Shown: positions 37,460-47,888, counted from the stretch's first letter. The stretch is DNA of 64,000 nt from Alistipes sp. (GCA_017555695.1 JAFZFX010000009.1:1-64000), one strand, 5' to 3'. Numbers and translations: made by a program. Notes: generated from the letters alone by a model not told the origin.

Positions 37460-37498
37460 GGGGTTGTCCAGCAATTTGTCGGACAACCCCTTATTTTT
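37460..37498 (+). terminator. Terminator after the thioredoxin-fold gene
   Basis: GGGGTTGTCC pairs with GGACAACCCC (10 bp) followed by TTATTTTT. It separates this gene from the ilv promoter. Confidence 0.9.
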
Positions 37499-37658
37499 AG
37501 AAATTGCATAACAAAAGCTATTTTCAGAGTGGGTACTTACAGTTTTCAAAAGATAATTATGCATAACCAATGCAACAAAATCGGGCGTAAAATCAAGTAA
37601 ATAGAGGTTTTGGGCGCATAAACAGCGGACTTTATATGCAGAAAAGTGGATATTTTTC

Positions 37659-37689
37659 TTGTTTTTAATATTTTTTACTATTATATTTG
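37659..37689 (+). promoter_or_regulatory. Promoter of the ilv-leu operon
   Basis: TTG (37659-37661) and TATATTTG (37682-37689) with a 20-base spacer. Transcription should start near 37695, giving a leader of about 225 bases before ilvD. A GGTGTTT/AAACACC hairpin (37722-37743) lies early in the leader. Confidence 0.75.
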
Positions 37690-37771
37690 CAGTGTAGTTA
37701 GGTTTTTTAGGTGAAATGAGGGGTGTTTTAGCCCCGAAACACCGTAAAAGTTAGGTAATTTAAGTTAATTT

Positions 37772-37828
37772 ATGAATAGCTGTTTGTATATTATTATCAA
37801 CCTAATCCTCGTGGTCTTGCGTAGATAA
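37772..37828 (+). CDS. ilv-leu operon leader peptide
   Basis: An 18-codon reading frame, ATG to TAA, encodes MNSCLYIIINLILVVLRR; ten residues are Ile, Leu or Val, the three end products of the operon. It lies between the operon promoter and the attenuator hairpins, with the A+T-rich upstream context common for starts in this genome. A ribosome slowed at the Ile/Leu/Val codons would cover CAACCT (37798-37803), the region that otherwise pairs with AGGTTG (37837-37842). This is the arrangement of ilvL/leuL leaders in enterobacteria, but the sequence is unrelated to them. Confidence 0.85.
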   Translation: MNSCLYIIINLILVVLRR

Positions 37829-37900
37829 CGGGAGAAAGGTTGTATGTATACAGTAGCTGAATTATACCAAGCCTTTCTCCTTGCTGGAGAAAGGTTTTTT
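37798..37900 (+). promoter_or_regulatory. Transcription attenuator of the ilv-leu operon
   Basis: Four segments can form exclusive pairs. Segment 1 CAACCT (37798-37803) pairs with AGGTTG (37837-37842). Segment 2 GGAGAAAGG (37831-37839) pairs perfectly with segment 3 CCTTTCTCC (37872-37880): the antiterminator. Segment 3 pairs with segment 4 GGAGAAAGG (37886-37894), a 9-bp stem with a 5-base loop followed by six T (37895-37900): the terminator. Segments 2 and 4 are identical. Stalling on the leader peptide frees segment 2 and lets transcription reach ilvD; completion to the stop codon covers segment 2 and favours termination. Confidence 0.85.
37872..37900 (+). terminator. Attenuator terminator before ilvD
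   Basis: CCTTTCTCC, loop TTGCT, GGAGAAAGG, TTTTTT, ending 20 bases before the ilvD ATG. It is the off state of the leader switch. Confidence 0.9.
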
Positions 37901-37920
37901 AGTTAAAAACAAGGTTAGTG

Positions 37921-39744
37921 ATGAAACATCAATTACGAAGCGCAGTAACCACCGTAGGACGCCGTATGGCTGGCGCGAGAAGTCTTTGGAGAGCAAACGG
38001 AATGAAGAAGGAGCAGATGGGTATGCCTATCATCGGCATCGCCAACTCTTTTACGCAAATGGTTCCGGGACATGTACATCTGCACGAGATTGGCCAGTAT
38101 GTAAAGCAACTCATCGAGGAGCAGGGCTGTTTCGCCGCCGAGTTCAATACCATCGCCATCGACGATGGTATCGCAATGGGCCACGACGGTATGCTCTACT
38201 CGCTGCCTTCGCGTGACATCATTGCCGACAGCGTAGAGTACATGGCCAACGCCCACAAAGTGGACGCACTGGTTTGCATCAGCAACTGCGACAAGATTAC
38301 GCCCGGTATGTTGATGGCATCTATGCGACTGAACATCCCCACAATCTTCGTTTCGGGTGGTCCGATGGAGGCTGGCGTATTCCGTGGCCGTGGCGCCGAC
38401 CTGATTGACGCTATGGTATTGAGCGCCGACGAGAAGTGTACCGACGAGGATGCCGACGAGATTGAGGCTTCGGCTTGCCCTGGTTGCGGCTCTTGCTCGG
38501 GTATGTTTACCGCTAACTCTATGAACTGTCTGAACGAGGCTCTGGGTCTGGCTCTGCCTGGCAATGGTACTATCGTTGCCACACACGAGAATCGCAAGGC
38601 TCTCTTCGAGAAGGCTGCCCGCATCATCGTCGAGAATGCCAAGCGCTACTACTTCGAGGGTGACGACAGCGTTCTGCCCCGCTCTATCGCAACAAAGGCT
38701 GCCTTCGAGAATGCTATGTCGCTCGACATCGCTATGGGTGGCTCTACAAACACCGTACTGCACCTGCTGGCCGTAGCTCACGAGGCTGGTGTAGATTTCA
38801 CAATGGCCGACATCGACCGTCTTTCACGCATGATTCCCGTACTCTGCAAGGTGGCACCCAACGGACACTACCACATTCAGGATGTGAATCGCGCTGGCGG
38901 TATTATGGGCATCTTGGGCGAGCTCTCTCGCAATGGTCTTATTGACTCTACAGCCCGCCGAGTGGATGCAGCATCGTTGGCCGACATTCTGGATAAATAC
39001 TACTTCGGTTCGGAGAATTTCTCTGACGAGGCACGCAAGATATATTTGAGCGCCCCCGCCAACCGCTACAGCCGCGTGATGGCGTCACAGGCCACCTACT
39101 ACAAGGAGATGGACGACGACCACGCCGAGGGTTGCATCCGCGACTTCGACCACGCCTACTTCCGTGACGGAGGTCTGGCAGTGCTGACTGGTAACATCGC
39201 CCGCAAGGGTTGTATCGTGAAAACTGCAGGTGTGGACAAGAGCCTGATGCAGTTCAGCGGCAAGGCCAAGGTATTCGAGTCGCAGGAGCAGGCTATGAAT
39301 GGCATCCTGGGTGGCGAGGTAGAGGCTGGCGATGTGGTTGTCATTCGCTACGAAGGTCCGAAGGGTGGCCCTGGTATGCAGGAGATGCTCTACCCCACTT
39401 CGTACCTCAAGTCGAAGCATCTGGATAAGGCGTGTGCGCTGATTACCGACGGCCGCTTCTCTGGTGGAACATCGGGTCTGTCGATTGGCCATGTATCGCC
39501 CGAGGCCGCATCGGGTGGTGAGATTGGTATCATCAACGATGGTGACATCATTGACATCAACATCACCGAGCGCTCGATTAACCTGCGCATCAGCGAGAGC
39601 GAACTCAGCGAGCGTATGGCCGCGTGGACTCTGCACGCTCCCGTAAACCGCGACCGTGTGATACCGCAGTCGCTCCGTGCATACTCACTGCTCGTCTCGT
39701 CAGCTGACCAGGGCGCAGTAAGAATCCTGCCCGACGAGAAATAG
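37921..39744 (+). CDS. ilvD: Dihydroxy-acid dehydratase
   Basis: IlvD dehydrates dihydroxyisovalerate and dihydroxymethylvalerate to the 2-oxo acids that precede valine, leucine and isoleucine. At 607 residues it matches E. coli IlvD. Landmarks are [30 protein letters not shown] and [19 protein letters not shown], which carry Fe-S cluster Cys, and [20 protein letters not shown] near the C-terminus. A GTG directly before the ATG is a possible but unnecessary start. It is the first structural gene after the attenuator; ilvB follows after 35 bases. Confidence 0.97.
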   Translation: MKHQLRSAVTTVGRRMAGARSLWRANGMKKEQMGMPIIGIANSFTQMVPGHVHLHEIGQYVKQLIEEQGCFAAEFNTIAIDDGIAMGHDGMLYSLPSRDIIADSVEYMANAHKVDALVCISNCDKITPGMLMASMRLNIPTIFVSGGPMEAGVFRGRGADLIDAMVLSADEKCTDEDADEIEASACPGCGSCSGMFTANSMNCLNEALGLALPGNGTIVATHENRKALFEKAARIIVENAKRYYFEGDDSVLPRSIATKAAFENAMSLDIAMGGSTNTVLHLLAVAHEAGVDFTMADIDRLSRMIPVLCKVAPNGHYHIQDVNRAGGIMGILGELSRNGLIDSTARRVDAASLADILDKYYFGSENFSDEARKIYLSAPANRYSRVMASQATYYKEMDDDHAEGCIRDFDHAYFRDGGLAVLTGNIARKGCIVKTAGVDKSLMQFSGKAKVFESQEQAMNGILGGEVEAGDVVVIRYEGPKGGPGMQEMLYPTSYLKSKHLDKACALITDGRFSGGTSGLSIGHVSPEAASGGEIGIINDGDIIDINITERSINLRISESELSERMAAWTLHAPVNRDRVIPQSLRAYSLLVSSADQGAVRILPDEK

Positions 39745-39779
39745 TAACCGAAAACAAGAATAACTACTAACTAAACGAT

Positions 39780-41516
39780 ATGATTTCAGGTTTTTCAGAT
39801 AATAGTGTCGCAGAGCAGCCCAAGAAGGATTTGCCACGCATCTCGGGTGCAGAGGCGGTTATCCGCTCTTTCATCGAGGAGGGTGTGGAGACAATCTTCG
39901 GTTACCCTGGAGGTGCCATCATCCCCGTATACGATGCTCTGTACGACTATCAGGATAAGTTAAATCATATTCTAGTGCGTCACGAGCAGTGTGCGCTGCA
40001 CTCGGCACAGGGCTATGCCCGCGCCAGCGGCCGCACAGGAGTCTGCATCGTAACATCGGGCCCTGGTGCTACAAACACCGTGACAGGTTTGGCCGATGCT
40101 ATGCTCGACTCAACGCCCGTGGTACTCATCAGTGGTCAGGTGGCATCAAGCACACTCGGTACTGACGCCTTTCAGGAGATTAACTTCTTGGAGATTACAC
40201 AATCAGTCACAAAGTGGAATTGCCAGGTGAAGCGCGCTGAGGATATCCCCGCCGCCATCGCCAAGGCCTTCTACATCGCATCAAGCGGACGCCCCGGCCC
40301 CGTAGTGGTGGATATCACGAAGGATGCACAGAATGGCCTGCTCGACTTCGAGTACAAGCCCGTTAAGTTCATACGCAGCTACCAGCCCTACCGCGAGATT
40401 GACAGCGACCAGATTCTGGAGGCTGCACGATTGATAAACCTCTCGAAGAAGCCCATGGCTCTCATCGGTCAGGGTGTTATCCTGGGAGGTGCCGAGAAGG
40501 AGCTCAAGGAGTTCCTGGAGAAGAGCGGTATGCCCGCCGCAGCTACACTGCTGGGTCTGTCGGCTCTGCCCTCTGACCACCCGCAGTATGTGGGTATGCT
40601 CGGTATGCACGGCAACTATGGCCCCAACATCAAGAACCGCGACTGCGATCTGCTGGTTGCCATCGGTATGCGTTTCGACGACCGCGTGACGGGCGATGCT
40701 TCGCAGTTTGGTATCAACGCCAAGGTGGTGCATCTCGAGATCGACCCCGCCGAGGTGAACAAGCTGGTATATGCCGATGTTCCCGTTATTGGCAATGTCA
40801 AGGAGTCGCTGCCACTGCTCACCGAGAAGATCTCAAAGAAGGAGCATACAAAGTGGCTCGACGAGTTCCGCGTATGCTACAACATCGAACGAGAGGATAT
40901 CATCGAACCAGCTATTGCACGCCGTGGCCCGCATCTGAGAATGGGCGAAGTGGTGGATGCCGTAGCCAGCCGATTCGACGACGCCATCCTCGTTACGGAT
41001 GTGGGTCAGCAGCAGATGTTCGCATCGCGCTACTTCAAGTTCAAGCAGACACGTAGCATCATCACATCGGGCGGTCTGGGTACAATGGGCTTTGGCCTGC
41101 CCGCAGCCATCGGCGCAAAGATTGGCGCACCCGAGCGAGATGTATGCCTGTTCGTAGGTGACGGAGGTCTGCAAATGACATCGCAGGAGCTGGGCACAAT
41201 CTACCAGTCGCAGGTGGGAGTGAAAATCATCCTGATGAACAACGGCTACCTGGGTATGGTGCGTCAGTGGCAGGAACTCTTCTACAACCGTCGCTACTCG
41301 TTCACCGAGCTGACAAACCCCGACTTCGAGTTGCTGGCAAAGGCCAACCGCATACCCTACCGTTGCGTTGAGCGTCACGAGGATTTGGACGAGGCCATAG
41401 CCGAGATGAAGGCAACAGAGGGTGCATTCCTGCTGGAGGTGAGAGTCGAGAAGGAGGAGAATGTATTCCCGATGGTACCCGCAGGACAACCCGTAACTAA
41501 CATCCGATTGGAGTAA
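39780..41516 (+). CDS. ilvB: Acetolactate synthase, large subunit
   Basis: The thiamine diphosphate enzyme that condenses pyruvate with pyruvate or 2-oxobutyrate. The 578-residue protein has FGYPGGAIIPVYDALY at the N-terminus, GPGATNTVTGLADAMLDSTP, and the ThDP-binding block starting GDGGLQMTSQELGTI and ending with NNGYLGMVRQWQ (near residue 490). The catalytic Glu lies in LVRHEQCALHSAQGYARASG. It pairs with the regulatory subunit encoded 15 bases downstream. Confidence 0.97.
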   Translation: MISGFSDNSVAEQPKKDLPRISGAEAVIRSFIEEGVETIFGYPGGAIIPVYDALYDYQDKLNHILVRHEQCALHSAQGYARASGRTGVCIVTSGPGATNTVTGLADAMLDSTPVVLISGQVASSTLGTDAFQEINFLEITQSVTKWNCQVKRAEDIPAAIAKAFYIASSGRPGPVVVDITKDAQNGLLDFEYKPVKFIRSYQPYREIDSDQILEAARLINLSKKPMALIGQGVILGGAEKELKEFLEKSGMPAAATLLGLSALPSDHPQYVGMLGMHGNYGPNIKNRDCDLLVAIGMRFDDRVTGDASQFGINAKVVHLEIDPAEVNKLVYADVPVIGNVKESLPLLTEKISKKEHTKWLDEFRVCYNIEREDIIEPAIARRGPHLRMGEVVDAVASRFDDAILVTDVGQQQMFASRYFKFKQTRSIITSGGLGTMGFGLPAAIGAKIGAPERDVCLFVGDGGLQMTSQELGTIYQSQVGVKIILMNNGYLGMVRQWQELFYNRRYSFTELTNPDFELLAKANRIPYRCVERHEDLDEAIAEMKATEGAFLLEVRVEKEENVFPMVPAGQPVTNIRLE

Positions 41517-41531
41517 GAAAGGAGCAAAGAG

Positions 41532-42068
41532 ATGGAAAAAGAGTTTATCATAACAATATTTTCGGAGAACACGGTCGGATTGCTCAGTCAGATTACAACC
41601 GTCTTCACACACCGTAATGTAAACATCGAGTCGTTCACCGCCTCGGAGTCGGCTATCGAGGGTATCTACAAGCATACCATCATCGTCAAGAACGATGCCG
41701 AGAAGGTGGCCAACCTGGTGAAGCAGATTGAGAAGAAGATTGATGTGCTGAAGGTATTTTGCTACAGCCCCAACGAGGTGGTATTGCAGGAGTTGGCACT
41801 CTACAAGGTGCAGCGCAGCCGCAATGTCGAGGAGTTGGTTAGACGACACAATGTGCGTATTCTGGATATCCACGACGACTACATCGTGCTGGAGAAAACG
41901 GGCCACAAGGAGGAGATTCGCGAGCTCTACAAGATGCTGGAGCCCTACGGCGTTTACCAATTTGTCTGCTCGGGACAGGTGGCCATCATCAAGTCACAGC
42001 GCGAATTGCTGAGCGAGTATCTCGAGTATGTGGACCAAAGACAGAAGCAGATTGAGAATAACGAATAG
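41532..42068 (+). CDS. ilvN: Acetolactate synthase, regulatory subunit
   Basis: A 178-residue small subunit with an N-terminal ACT domain (IITIFSENTVGLLSQITTVF, ~residues 5-75) that binds valine in related proteins, and a C-terminal ALS-small-subunit domain ending near YLEYVDQR. It confers feedback control on the catalytic subunit. Its gene lies 15 bases after ilvB and 60 before ilvC. Confidence 0.94.
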   Translation: MEKEFIITIFSENTVGLLSQITTVFTHRNVNIESFTASESAIEGIYKHTIIVKNDAEKVANLVKQIEKKIDVLKVFCYSPNEVVLQELALYKVQRSRNVEELVRRHNVRILDIHDDYIVLEKTGHKEEIRELYKMLEPYGVYQFVCSGQVAIIKSQRELLSEYLEYVDQRQKQIENNE

Positions 42069-42128
42069 ACCTAAATAACAAATTGAACAACAAATAATTA
42101 ATAATATAAACAAAAAAACTACAGAATT

Positions 42129-43175
42129 ATGGCAAAGATGAATTTCGGCGGCGTAGAGGAAAATGTCGTAACACGCGAGGAGTATCCATTGGCAAAGGCT
42201 TTGGAGACATTGAAGGATGAGACAATCGCTATCATTGGTTATGGTGTACAGGGCCCTGGCCAGTCACTCAACCTTCGTGACAACGGTTTCAATGTAATCG
42301 TAGGTCAGCGTAAGGATTCAAAGAGCTGGGACAAGGCCGTAACAGACGGTTGGGTTCCTGGTGAGAACCTCTTTGACATCGAGGAGGCTTGCGAGAAGGC
42401 TACAATCATCGAGTACCTGCTTTCTGATGCTGGTCAGATTGCTGTTTGGCCCACAATCAAGAAGCACCTTACTCCTGGTAAGGCTCTCTACTTCTCACAC
42501 GGTTTCGGTATCACTTACAAGGAGCGCACAGGTATCGTTCCTCCCGCTGATGTTGATGTTATCTTGGTTGCTCCCAAGGGTTCAGGTACATCACTCCGTC
42601 GTATGTTCTTGCAGGGCCGTGGCTTGAACTCAAGCTACGCTATCTTCCAGGATGCTACTGGCAAGGCTTGGGACCGCGTAATCGCACTCGGTATCGGTGT
42701 TGGTTCAGGTTACCTCTTCGAGACTACATTCAAGCGTGAGGTTTACTCTGACCTTACAGGTGAGCGTGGTACATTGATGGGTGCTATCCAGGGTATCTTC
42801 GCTGCACAGTACGAGGTATTGCGTCAGAACGGCCACACACCCTCTGAGGCTTTCAACGAGACAGTAGAGGAGCTCTCACAGAGCCTTATGCCTCTGATCG
42901 CCGAGAACGGTATGGATTGGATGTACGCTAACTGCTCTACAACAGCACAGCGCGGTGCGCTCGACTGGTGGAAGAAGTTCCGCGATGCAACTCGTCCCGT
43001 ATTCGAGGAGTTGTACAGCGAAGTAGCGTGCGGTAACGAGGCACAGCGCAGCATCGACACCAACTCACAGCCCGACTATCGTCAGAAGTTGGAGGAGGAG
43101 CTCAAGGAGATGCGCGAGACAGAGATGTGGCAGGCTGGTGCCGTTGTACGCAAACTCCGTCCCGAGAACAACTAA
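42129..43175 (+). CDS. ilvC: Ketol-acid reductoisomerase
   Basis: IlvC isomerises and reduces acetolactate or acetohydroxybutyrate with NAD(P)H and Mg2+. The 348-residue class I enzyme has the dinucleotide motif AIIGYGVQGPGQSLNLRDNG near residue 35, VILVAPKGSGTSLRR, and FKREVYSDLTGERGTLMGAI with metal-binding acids. The cofactor loop is GQRKDSKSWDKA; I cannot decide NADH versus NADPH from it. Codon choice (GGT, GCT, CTT, ACA) is strongly biased compared with the rest of the operon, suggesting unusually high expression. Confidence 0.96.
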   Translation: MAKMNFGGVEENVVTREEYPLAKALETLKDETIAIIGYGVQGPGQSLNLRDNGFNVIVGQRKDSKSWDKAVTDGWVPGENLFDIEEACEKATIIEYLLSDAGQIAVWPTIKKHLTPGKALYFSHGFGITYKERTGIVPPADVDVILVAPKGSGTSLRRMFLQGRGLNSSYAIFQDATGKAWDRVIALGIGVGSGYLFETTFKREVYSDLTGERGTLMGAIQGIFAAQYEVLRQNGHTPSEAFNETVEELSQSLMPLIAENGMDWMYANCSTTAQRGALDWWKKFRDATRPVFEELYSEVACGNEAQRSIDTNSQPDYRQKLEEELKEMRETEMWQAGAVVRKLRPENN

Positions 43176-43193
43176 TCATTTTTCAGATACAAT

Positions 43194-43228
43194 CCGACAA
43201 TAAGGCCTCATCGTAGGCCTTTGTCGGG
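43194..43228 (+). other. Hairpin between ilvC and leuA
   Basis: CCGACAA-TA-AGGCCT pairs with AGGCCT-TTGTCGG: 13 bp with a two-base bulge and a 6-base loop, followed by GTTAATATT rather than a T run. It may be a weak terminator or an mRNA end-protecting stem that separates the levels of the ilv and leu halves. Confidence 0.65.
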
Positions 43229-43257
43229 TTAATATTCCCACCCTACTATCAGTAAGT

Positions 43258-44754
43258 ATGAGCGAGAAAGTATATATATTTGACACCACATTGCGCGACG
43301 CCGAGCAGGTACCTGGTTGCCAGCTCAACACAATCGAGAAGATTGAGGTTGCGCGTCAGCTGGAGAAGCTGGGCGTAGATATCATCGAGGCGGGTTTCCC
43401 CATCTCAAGCCCTGGTGACTTCAACTCGGTGGTAGAGATTTCAAAGGCTGTGACTAACCCCACCATCTGTGCCTTGACGCGTGCCGTCAAGAAGGATATT
43501 GATGTGGCAGCTCAGTCGTTGGAGTTCGCCAAGCGAGGCCGAATCCACACAGGTATCGGCACCTCTACCTACCACATCTACGAGAAGCTGCGTATGACTC
43601 CCGAGACCGTTCTGGAGCAGGCCGTAGAGGCTGTGAAGTATGCACGCCGATTCGTCGATGATGTAGAGTTCTATGCCGAGGATGCTGGCCGTACCGACGA
43701 GGAGTTCCTGGCACGCGTGGTAGAGGCTGTGATTGCAGCGGGTGCTACGGTTGTGAACATCCCCGACACTACGGGTTACTGTCTGCCGAGCGAGTATGGT
43801 GCCAAGATTGCATATCTGAAGAACAATGTGCCCAACATCGACAAGGCCATCATCTCGACACACTGTCACAACGACCTGGGTATGGCTACGGCCAACACCT
43901 TGGCTGGTGTGCAGAACGGTGCGCGACAGGTGGAGGTTACAATCAACGGTTTGGGCGAAAGAGCTGGTAACACCGCTATGGAGGAGGTTGTAATGGCTAT
44001 CAAGTGCCACTCTAACCTCGACTTCGAGGTGGGCATCGACTCAAAGCAGATTGTCACTACCAGCAAGTTGGTATCTAACCTTATGCGTATGCCCGTCCAG
44101 GCCAACAAGGCTATCGTTGGTCGCAACGCATTTGCTCACTCGTCGGGTATCCATCAGGATGGCGTGCTTAAGAGCCGCGAGACATACGAGATTATCGACC
44201 CCGAGGATGTAGGCATAGACCAGTCGAGCATCGTGCTCACAGCCCGCAGTGGCCGTGCTGCACTGAAGCACCACCTCGCCGAGCTCGGTTACACACCTGA
44301 GAACGAGGAGTTGGACGACATCTATCAGCGTTTCCTGGATTTGGCCGACAAGAAGAAGATGGTGACTACACGCGACCTAGAGGTGCTCATCGGCACAGCC
44401 TCATCGCGTCGTCGTATGAGCATACAGCTCACAGGCCTGCAGGTTGTCTGCGGTAAGTCGAGCATCCCTACAGCTACCGTACAGATTAGCTTCGATGGTG
44501 ACACCTTCACCGAGACAGCGTGCGGTAACGGTCCCGTGGATGCAGCCATCACAGCCGTTAAGAACATCACCAAGCGCCGTGTCCACATCGAGGAGTTCCT
44601 CGTGCAGGCCATTACGCGCGGTAGCGATGACTTGGGTAAGGTACACATCCAGATTTCGCACAAGGGTAAGATTTACCACGGTTTCGGTGCAAATACCGAC
44701 ATCGTAACAGCATCGGTGGAGTCGTTCATTGATGCAATATCGAAAATAGCATAA
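43258..44754 (+). CDS. leuA: 2-Isopropylmalate synthase
   Basis: LeuA condenses 2-oxoisovalerate with acetyl-CoA, the first leucine-specific step. The 498-residue protein has [16 protein letters not shown] (catalytic Arg-Asp) at the start, [20 protein letters not shown] (metal His) near residue 203 and [18 protein letters not shown]. The C-terminal domain from about residue 385 ([20 protein letters not shown]) is the LeuA regulatory domain where leucine inhibits. A hairpin precedes the gene; leuC follows after 10 bases. Confidence 0.95.
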   Translation: MSEKVYIFDTTLRDAEQVPGCQLNTIEKIEVARQLEKLGVDIIEAGFPISSPGDFNSVVEISKAVTNPTICALTRAVKKDIDVAAQSLEFAKRGRIHTGIGTSTYHIYEKLRMTPETVLEQAVEAVKYARRFVDDVEFYAEDAGRTDEEFLARVVEAVIAAGATVVNIPDTTGYCLPSEYGAKIAYLKNNVPNIDKAIISTHCHNDLGMATANTLAGVQNGARQVEVTINGLGERAGNTAMEEVVMAIKCHSNLDFEVGIDSKQIVTTSKLVSNLMRMPVQANKAIVGRNAFAHSSGIHQDGVLKSRETYEIIDPEDVGIDQSSIVLTARSGRAALKHHLAELGYTPENEELDDIYQRFLDLADKKKMVTTRDLEVLIGTASSRRRMSIQLTGLQVVCGKSSIPTATVQISFDGDTFTETACGNGPVDAAITAVKNITKRRVHIEEFLVQAITRGSDDLGKVHIQISHKGKIYHGFGANTDIVTASVESFIDAISKIA

Positions 44755-44764
44755 TTAGCGACAG

Positions 44765-46159
44765 ATGAATACATTATTCGACAAAATATGGGATGCACAC
44801 ACCGTCAGAATGTTGGACGGAGCATCGTGTGTACTCTACATTGACCGTCAATACATACACGAGGTGACAAGCCCGCAAGCCTTTGCGGGTCTGCGCCGAC
44901 GCGGCATCGGGGTATTCCGTCCCGAGCAGGTGACGGCAAGTCCCGACCACAACATCCCCACACAGAATCAGCACCTGCCCATCTCTGAGCCGCAGTCAGC
45001 CGAGCAGGTTGCCACTCTGGAGCGCAACTGCGCCGAAAACAATATCACCATATTCCCCATCGGCTCGGAGCGCAACGGCATCATCCATGTGATTGGCCCG
45101 CAGACAGGACTCACACAGCCTGGCATGACCATCGTTTGTGGCGATAGCCACACCTCTACTCACGGTGCGCTGGGTTGCGTAGCCTTCGGTATCGGTACAA
45201 GCGAGGTGGAGATGGCGCTGGCATCGCAGTGTATCCTGCAATCGAAGCCGAAGAGTATGCGTATAAATGTCGAGGGTGAGTTGCGCGAGGGCGTATGCTC
45301 GAAGGATATCATCCTCTACATCATCTCGAAGTTGGGCACAGGCGGTGGCACAGGCCACTTCGTCGAGTTCGCTGGCTCGGCTATCCGTTCACTCTCGATG
45401 GAGGCTCGTATGACAATCTGCAATATGAGTATCGAAATGGGAGCCCGTGGTGGTATGATTGCCCCCGACGAGGTGACATTCGAATACCTGAAGGGCCGCG
45501 AGTTCGCACCCAAGGGCGAGGAGTGGGATAAGGCCGTGGAGCGTTGGAAGAGCCTCAAGTCAGAGGATGATGCCATCTTCGACAAGGAGGAGACATTCGA
45601 CGCTGCCGACATCGAGCCTATGATTACCTACGGTACAAACCCAGGTATGGGCATCGCCATCAACGCCGAGATTCCCTCGGCCGAGGGTCTTGACGAGGCA
45701 TCGAAGGCTTCGTTCGACAAGGCGCTGGCTTATATGGGCTTCAACGCAGGCGAGAAGATGGCGGGCAAGAGAGTCGATTATGTATTCGTTGGCAGCTGCA
45801 CAAACGGCCGTATCGAGGACCTGAGAGCCTTTGCTCACTTTGTTAAGGGTCGCAAGAAGGCCGACAGCGTGACGGCGTGGATTGTCCCTGGCAGCAAGGA
45901 GGTTGAGCGTATGGCTATCGAGGAGGGTCTGCGCGACATTCTTCAGGAGGCAGGCTTCGAGTTGCGCCAACCAGGATGCTCGGCTTGTCTGGCAATGAAC
46001 GACGACAAGATTCCCGCAGGCAAATATTGTGTAGCCACATCCAACCGCAACTTCGAGGGTCGTCAGGGCCCCGATGCTCGCACTCTGCTGGCAGGACCTC
46101 TGGTAGCAGCCGCAGCAGCGGTAACGGGCGTGGTAACCGACCCCAGAGAGTTGATGTAA
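44765..46159 (+). CDS. leuC: 3-Isopropylmalate dehydratase, large subunit
   Basis: A 464-residue aconitase-family subunit that, with LeuD, isomerises 2- to 3-isopropylmalate. Landmarks are [20 protein letters not shown] near residue 130, [15 protein letters not shown] (first cluster Cys, near residue 345) and [14 protein letters not shown] (CxxC, two cluster Cys near 405-408). Twenty-two bases separate it from leuD. Confidence 0.97.
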   Translation: MNTLFDKIWDAHTVRMLDGASCVLYIDRQYIHEVTSPQAFAGLRRRGIGVFRPEQVTASPDHNIPTQNQHLPISEPQSAEQVATLERNCAENNITIFPIGSERNGIIHVIGPQTGLTQPGMTIVCGDSHTSTHGALGCVAFGIGTSEVEMALASQCILQSKPKSMRINVEGELREGVCSKDIILYIISKLGTGGGTGHFVEFAGSAIRSLSMEARMTICNMSIEMGARGGMIAPDEVTFEYLKGREFAPKGEEWDKAVERWKSLKSEDDAIFDKEETFDAADIEPMITYGTNPGMGIAINAEIPSAEGLDEASKASFDKALAYMGFNAGEKMAGKRVDYVFVGSCTNGRIEDLRAFAHFVKGRKKADSVTAWIVPGSKEVERMAIEEGLRDILQEAGFELRQPGCSACLAMNDDKIPAGKYCVATSNRNFEGRQGPDARTLLAGPLVAAAAAVTGVVTDPRELM

Positions 46160-46181
46160 GAATATTCAGAAGTAAGCAATT

Positions 46182-46769
46182 ATGAGAAATAAATTCACTA
46201 CACTCCAATCGACGGTGGTACCTCTGCCCATCGAGAATATCGATACCGACCAGATTATCCCCGCCCGCTTTCTGAAGGCCACCACACGCGAGGGCTTCGG
46301 CGAAAACCTCTTCCGCGACTGGCGCTACGACAACAACGGAGAGCCCAAGGCCGACTTCGTGATGAACAACGCCACATACAAGGGTGAGATTTTGGTTGCA
46401 GGCAAGAACTTCGGTTGTGGCTCAAGCCGTGAGCACGCAGCGTGGGCCATCGATGGTGCTGGCTTCCGCGCAGTGGTATCGAGTTTCTTCGCCGACATCT
46501 TCCGTAACAACGCCCTCAACAACGGACTCCTGCCCGTAACGGTGAGTGAGGAGATGCTGGCCGAGATTTTCAAGGCCGTAGAGGCTAACCCCGCAACAAC
46601 GCTGAAGATTGACCTCAGCGAGCAGACTATCGAGATTGAGGGTCAGCCGATGAAGGAGAAGTTCGATATTACCCCCTACAAGAAGCAGTGTCTGATGAAC
46701 GGATACGACGATGTGGACTATCTGGTCAGCATACACGAAGAGATTGAGAATTACGAGAACGAGAGATAA
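46182..46769 (+). CDS. leuD: 3-Isopropylmalate dehydratase, small subunit
   Basis: A 195-residue partner of LeuC carrying the swivelling domain. Motifs are [16 protein letters not shown] near the start and [20 protein letters not shown] near residue 70. Length and position are standard. leuB follows. Confidence 0.97.
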   Translation: MRNKFTTLQSTVVPLPIENIDTDQIIPARFLKATTREGFGENLFRDWRYDNNGEPKADFVMNNATYKGEILVAGKNFGCGSSREHAAWAIDGAGFRAVVSSFFADIFRNNALNNGLLPVTVSEEMLAEIFKAVEANPATTLKIDLSEQTIEIEGQPMKEKFDITPYKKQCLMNGYDDVDYLVSIHEEIENYENER

Positions 46770-46799
46770 CTCTCTTTGAACAAGCAAGATATTACGCAG

Positions 46800-47867
46800 A
46801 TGAAAAATATTAAGATTGCTGTATTGCCAGGCGACGGCATTGGTCCCGAGATTGTAGCCCAGGCAGTGAAGGTTGTAGACAAAGTAGCAGCAAAATTCGA
46901 TTACAACATCGAGTACTCATACGGCATCGTGGGTGCCGCCGCTATCGATGCGGTGGGTGACCCCTACCCTGCCGAGACGCACGAGAAGTGTATGGCTGCC
47001 GATGCCGTTCTGTTCGGAGCGATTGGCGACCCCCGCTTTGACAACAACCCCGAGGCGAAGGTACGCCCCGAGCAGGGTCTGTTGGCTATGCGCAAGCAGT
47101 TGGGTCTCTATGCCAACCTGCGCCCCGTTACCACCTTCGAGTCGTTGCTCCACCGCTCGCCCCTGCGCTATGACCTGGTTGCAGGCGCCGACTTTATGTG
47201 CGTACGCGAGCTGACGGGAGGTCTCTACTTCGGTCGTCCGCAGGGCCGTTCAGAGGATGGTCAGACAGCATACGACACCTGCGTATATACTCGCAAGGAG
47301 ATTGAGCGCATCTGCCGTCTGGGATTCCAGTATGCCGCCAGCCGTCGTGGCAAGCTGACCGTCGTGGACAAGGCCAATGTACTGGCTACATCGCGTCTGT
47401 GGCGTGAGACTGCCAAGTCAATGGAGAAGGATTACCCCAATGTGGAGGTCGAGTATATGTTCGTGGACAACGCTGCGATGAAGCTCATCCAGCAGCCCAG
47501 CCACTTCGATGTGATTGTGACCGAAAATATGTTCGGCGACATCCTCACCGACGAGGCGAGCGTAATCACTGGCTCGTTGGGTCTGTTGCCTTCGGCATCT
47601 ATCGGCGAGGGCACATCGCTCTTTGAGCCTATCCACGGCTCATACCCGCAGGCTGCAGGCAAGAACATCGCCAACCCGATTGCCACTATTCTCTCGGCTG
47701 CGATGATGTTCGAGTACGCCTTCTCGGATATGGAGGCGGGTGCCGCCATTCGCAAGGCCGTGGCTCTGTCGATTGAGCAGAACATCTCGACCGAGGATAT
47801 CATCCCCGAGGGATGCCAGCCGCACTCAACAACTGAGGTGGGCGACTTTATTGCCTCACACATTTAA
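46800..47867 (+). CDS. leuB: 3-Isopropylmalate dehydrogenase
   Basis: LeuB oxidatively decarboxylates 3-isopropylmalate using NAD+. The 355-residue protein has [20 protein letters not shown] at the N-terminus, [15 protein letters not shown] near residue 132, and the signature [20 protein letters not shown] near 242. I choose the ATG at 46800; the in-frame TTG at 46776 adds eight residues not seen in the family. Confidence 0.96.
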   Translation: MKNIKIAVLPGDGIGPEIVAQAVKVVDKVAAKFDYNIEYSYGIVGAAAIDAVGDPYPAETHEKCMAADAVLFGAIGDPRFDNNPEAKVRPEQGLLAMRKQLGLYANLRPVTTFESLLHRSPLRYDLVAGADFMCVRELTGGLYFGRPQGRSEDGQTAYDTCVYTRKEIERICRLGFQYAASRRGKLTVVDKANVLATSRLWRETAKSMEKDYPNVEVEYMFVDNAAMKLIQQPSHFDVIVTENMFGDILTDEASVITGSLGLLPSASIGEGTSLFEPIHGSYPQAAGKNIANPIATILSAAMMFEYAFSDMEAGAAIRKAVALSIEQNISTEDIIPEGCQPHSTTEVGDFIASHI

Positions 47868-47888
47868 CCCCCAAAAACGCTTTCGATT

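Noticed and set aside
37700-37920. A riboswitch or T-box upstream of ilvD
   Set aside because: The BCAA-rich leader peptide and the paired GGAGAAAGG/CCTTTCTCC segments explain the region. I see no T-box core sequence or known aptamer.
40833-41960. A 375-codon minus-strand open frame opposite ilvB and ilvN
   Set aside because: It is the mirror of well-supported genes. It has Cys/Leu/His-rich low-complexity composition, no family motif, and spans two real genes. Similar long antisense frames opposite lpxK, secA, the sialidase and the outer-membrane receptor have the same origin.
46776-46802. Upstream TTG start for leuB, and similar TTG or GTG starts for queA, GH92, GH33, GH95, luxS and the NagB-IorA region
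   Set aside because: In each case a nearby in-frame ATG gives the family-typical N-terminus or a clean signal peptide, and some alternatives overlap promoter elements.
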